From: DATKWV01 sp035529405
GTDB lineage: Bacteria; Planctomycetota; Phycisphaerae; Sedimentisphaerales; Anaerobacaceae
Length of the DNA stretch: 6,609 nt
NCBI GenBank assembly: GCA_035529405.1
Contig: DATKWV010000038.1
Span: forward strand, 1 to 6,609
Reading direction: 5' to 3'
Shown here one piece after another: positions 5,622-6,609 of the stretch. The notes under the pieces are model-generated. The model was given only the letters and a program-made list of their open reading frames with translations, had not been told where the DNA came from and did no database searches. The position numbers were made by a program, and so were the translations under genes. Each line of letters opens with the position of its first letter. Position 1 is the stretch's first letter.

Positions 5622-5720
5622 TTACCGATGCTTTCGCCGAAGAAGCACAAACAGCACCACCGCTGTAGTGACAACAACGATTACCAGCACCTCGCCCGGC
5701 CCCAACAACACACCCAGCAT
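5622..5720 (-). CDS. Small single-span membrane protein, 32 residues, unknown function
   Basis: ATG at 5718-5720 opens a short frame ending in TAA at 5622-5624. The product starts MLGVLLGPGE, continues with an uninterrupted hydrophobic stretch rich in Val and Leu (about residues 11-27), and ends with the basic tail RRKHR. That is the pattern of a single membrane helix with its positive end in the cytoplasm. A Shine-Dalgarno-like GGAGATGA (5727-5734) is correctly placed. The GPGE before the helix recalls the N-terminus of TatA-type translocase subunits, but the FG hinge and amphipathic helix that define TatA are absent, so I do not call it TatA. It lies alone between the LamG-gene terminator and the ahcY promoter, with its own candidate promoter. 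I do not recognise the family. It could be a regulatory or accessory mini-protein, or a chance frame. Confidence 0.5.
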   Translation of the reverse strand: MLGVLLGPGEVLVIVVVTTAVVLFVLLRRKHR

Positions 5721-5726
5721 CGACTT

Positions 5727-5734
5727 TCATCTCC
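5727..5734 (-). promoter_or_regulatory. Ribosome binding site that selects the mini-protein start
   Basis: GGAGATGA on the minus strand resembles the GGAGGTGA anti-SD complement with one mismatch and ends 6 nt before ATG 5718-5720. The ATG contained inside this motif (5728-5730) would have no spacing and opens a different frame, so it is not the likely start. Confidence 0.45.
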
Positions 5735-5809
5735 AATAAATCCGCTGCTTTATGCCCGCATTCTTACCAAGCACCCTTTTGGTCTGTAACCGCAAAATCA
5801 CTGCTGAAC

Positions 5810-5827
5810 ATATTCGGGCACGAATAT
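5810..5827. promoter_or_regulatory. Perfect 7-bp inverted repeat across the -10 and start site
   Basis: ATATTCG-GGCA-CGAATAT is a perfect palindrome with a 4-bp centre. It overlaps the TATATT -10 hexamer and the predicted start of transcription of the mini-protein unit. It could be an operator or, in RNA, a short 5' hairpin. It matches no regulator I can name. Confidence 0.4.
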
Positions 5828-5857
5828 AACATTACACGCAAAATTCTCCGGTGTCAA
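5823..5857 (-). promoter_or_regulatory. Candidate promoter of the mini-protein transcript
   Basis: A perfect -35 hexamer TTGACA (5852-5857) lies just past the LamG-gene terminator. Two -10 choices exist: TAATGT (5829-5834) at the ideal 17-nt spacing but only three of six matches, or the extended element TG-T-TATATT (hexamer 5823-5828, five of six matches) at a 23-nt spacing, which would work without the -35. Transcription would start near 5816-5822, about 100 nt before the mini-protein ATG. Confidence 0.5.
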
Positions 5858-5901
5858 GCCGCGCTTTCGCCTCGGCCGGGGATGCGAACCCTGTTCGGCG
5901 T

Positions 5902-5943
5902 AAAATTAAAAAAGCGCGGCGGTTACAAAAACCGCCGCGCTTT
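5902..5943 (-). terminator. Strong rho-independent terminator after the LamG-domain gene
   Basis: A perfect 14-bp stem, AAAGCGCGGCGGTT (5930-5943 on the minus strand) pairing with AACCGCCGCGCTTT (5911-5924), encloses a 5-nt loop. It is followed by a T-rich tail TTTAATTTT. It begins 20 nt after the stop codon at 5964-5966. Confidence 0.88.
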
Positions 5944-5963
5944 AAAATCATTCTGTCGCTTTC

Positions 5964-6609
5964 TTACGGATTAGCCAGGTCATTGACGTCATCTGCCGAC
6001 AGAACACAGTCGTACATGCGAACGTCGTCAAGCAGACCCTGGAAAGCTTCAGTTCGGTCACTGCTGTTACCGGTGTTGCCCGTATCTGCATAACTGCCGA
6101 TGCTGGACAACCCGGTATATGTACCGTTTGCCTTGCTGATACCGTCAACATACACAACGTAATTGGTCCCGTCCCAGGTCAAAGCTATGTGATACCAGGT
6201 GTCGGCACTTAGCGTAGTGATGTTGCTTGCCTTTGTGTGAGTGTCACCGAGGCCCAGGTCAAGCTGGTTGTCACTGTTGTCCATATAAATCTGGATTCTG
6301 CTGGAATAACCGGGCGAACTCGAGGTGTGGCCGAAGATATATCGCGTACCTGACTGTGTGCCCACGATACGTGCCCATATTGAAACGGTTGCCGCCGATG
6401 CCGACATACCTGTAGTGGGAACCTGTACACGGTCGGTGTTAGCAGCACCGAGGCTGACCGCACCGTCGAATTTGCCGCTTGTCGGCGCCCAGCTTCCGCC
6501 GGTCAGTGTGCCGTCATGGCTGTTGCCGGAAGAATCCGCTGCAGTGGTTCCGCTGGACTCGTCAAGCTTCCACCAACTGACAGGTTCAGGCCCAGCCTCG
6601 GAATCTGTG
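5964..6609 (-). CDS. LamG/concanavalin A-like domain protein, C-terminal end (runs off right edge)
   Basis: The open frame continues past the right edge, and 214 residues are visible. They form almost exactly one LamG-type jelly-roll (LamG_3-like) domain. It starts with VSWWKLDESSGTTAADSSGN and HDGTLTGG, continues through VSIWARI and the signature WYHIALTWDGTNYVVYVDG, and ends with LLDDVRMYDCVLSADDVNDL two residues before TAA. Such domains bind carbohydrate or protein ligands on secreted and surface proteins and are very abundant in Planctomycetota. An internal Met at 6405-6407 is not the start, because the domain begins well upstream of it. The protein ends with the domain: there is no PEP-CTERM or membrane anchor. 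The catalytic or other partner domains, and any signal peptide, lie outside the window. A strong terminator follows. Confidence 0.88.
   Translation of the reverse strand, partial: TDSEAGPEPVSWWKLDESSGTTAADSSGNSHDGTLTGGSWAPTSGKFDGAVSLGAANTDRVQVPTTGMSASAATVSIWARIVGTQSGTRYIFGHTSSSPGYSSRIQIYMDNSDNQLDLGLGDTHTKASNITTLSADTWYHIALTWDGTNYVVYVDGISKANGTYTGLSSIGSYADTGNTGNSSDRTEAFQGLLDDVRMYDCVLSADDVNDLANP

Larger units (their letters stand above)
5523..5963. other. Gene-poor region between the LamG gene and ahcY
   Basis: This 441-bp stretch contains, in transcription order, the LamG terminator, a TTGACA/extended -10 promoter with a palindrome, a leader of about 100 nt, the 32-residue mini-protein, a TCGGCT/AGCCGA inverted repeat (5590-5618), the BirA-like operator, and the ahcY promoter and ribosome binding site. 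No SAH or SAM riboswitch signature was found despite the ahcY context. Confidence 0.6.

Noticed and set aside
5622..5720. Calling the mini-protein TatA
   Set aside because: Only GPGE and the hydrophobic helix agree. The FG hinge, amphipathic helix and acidic tail of TatA are missing.
5602..5730. 42-codon minus-strand frame from ATG 5728-5730
   Set aside because: Its product is Cys/Gly/Ala-rich without structure, its ATG sits inside the Shine-Dalgarno motif, and the overlapping 32-codon frame encodes a sensible membrane helix.
5523..5815. SAH or SAM riboswitch upstream of ahcY
   Set aside because: I looked for the SAH-riboswitch core (GAGGAGCGCUGC-like) and the SAM-I core (GAGGUGGAGGGA-like) on the minus strand and found neither. 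CTTATCA occurs but lies alone, as part of the -10.
5964..6407. Complete 147-residue protein starting at Met 6405-6407
   Set aside because: The frame continues open to the window edge and the LamG domain clearly begins upstream of this Met.

Overview
The window looks like a piece of a Planctomycetota chromosome, most likely class Phycisphaerae (Sedimentisphaerales-like). Two things point there. At the left edge is a sigma-70-like factor with an internal DNA-binding helix-turn-helix of a type I associate with that group. At the right edge is a LamG/concanavalin A-like domain with the wording typical of planctomycete surface proteins. This assignment rests on recalled family resemblance, not a search. 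Base composition is intermediate, and nothing suggests a phage, transposon or recent island.

Every supported gene is on the minus strand, so transcription runs from high to low coordinates. In that order the window holds: the 3' end of a LamG-domain protein (5964 to the right edge) with a strong terminator; a gene-poor stretch of about 440 bp (5523-5963) with a candidate promoter, a 32-residue membrane mini-protein (5622-5720) and a second promoter; ahcY, S-adenosylhomocysteine hydrolase (4263-5522); bioY, biotin transporter S component (3599-4213); a 633-residue protein of unknown function with about six membrane segments and a TPR-like C-terminal half (1547-3448); a stand-alone corrinoid protein for methyl transfer (692-1318) with its own promoter and terminator; and the first 176 residues of the sigma-like protein (1-529), which runs off the left edge.

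ahcY and bioY are 49 bp apart with no terminator between them and probably share a transcript. The main regulatory find is an imperfect palindrome (5575-5607) with the architecture of a BirA biotin-repressor operator: two 9-bp halves separated by exactly 15 bp. It overlaps the -35 box of the best ahcY promoter. If real, biotin status would control ahcY together with bioY, an unusual link between the methylation cycle and biotin uptake.

Functionally the window mixes one-carbon chemistry (AhcY recycles the product of methylation, the corrinoid protein carries methyl groups), biotin uptake, and two proteins whose jobs cannot be read from sequence (the mini-protein and the TPR membrane protein). 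No mobile element, CRISPR array, tRNA or rRNA was seen.
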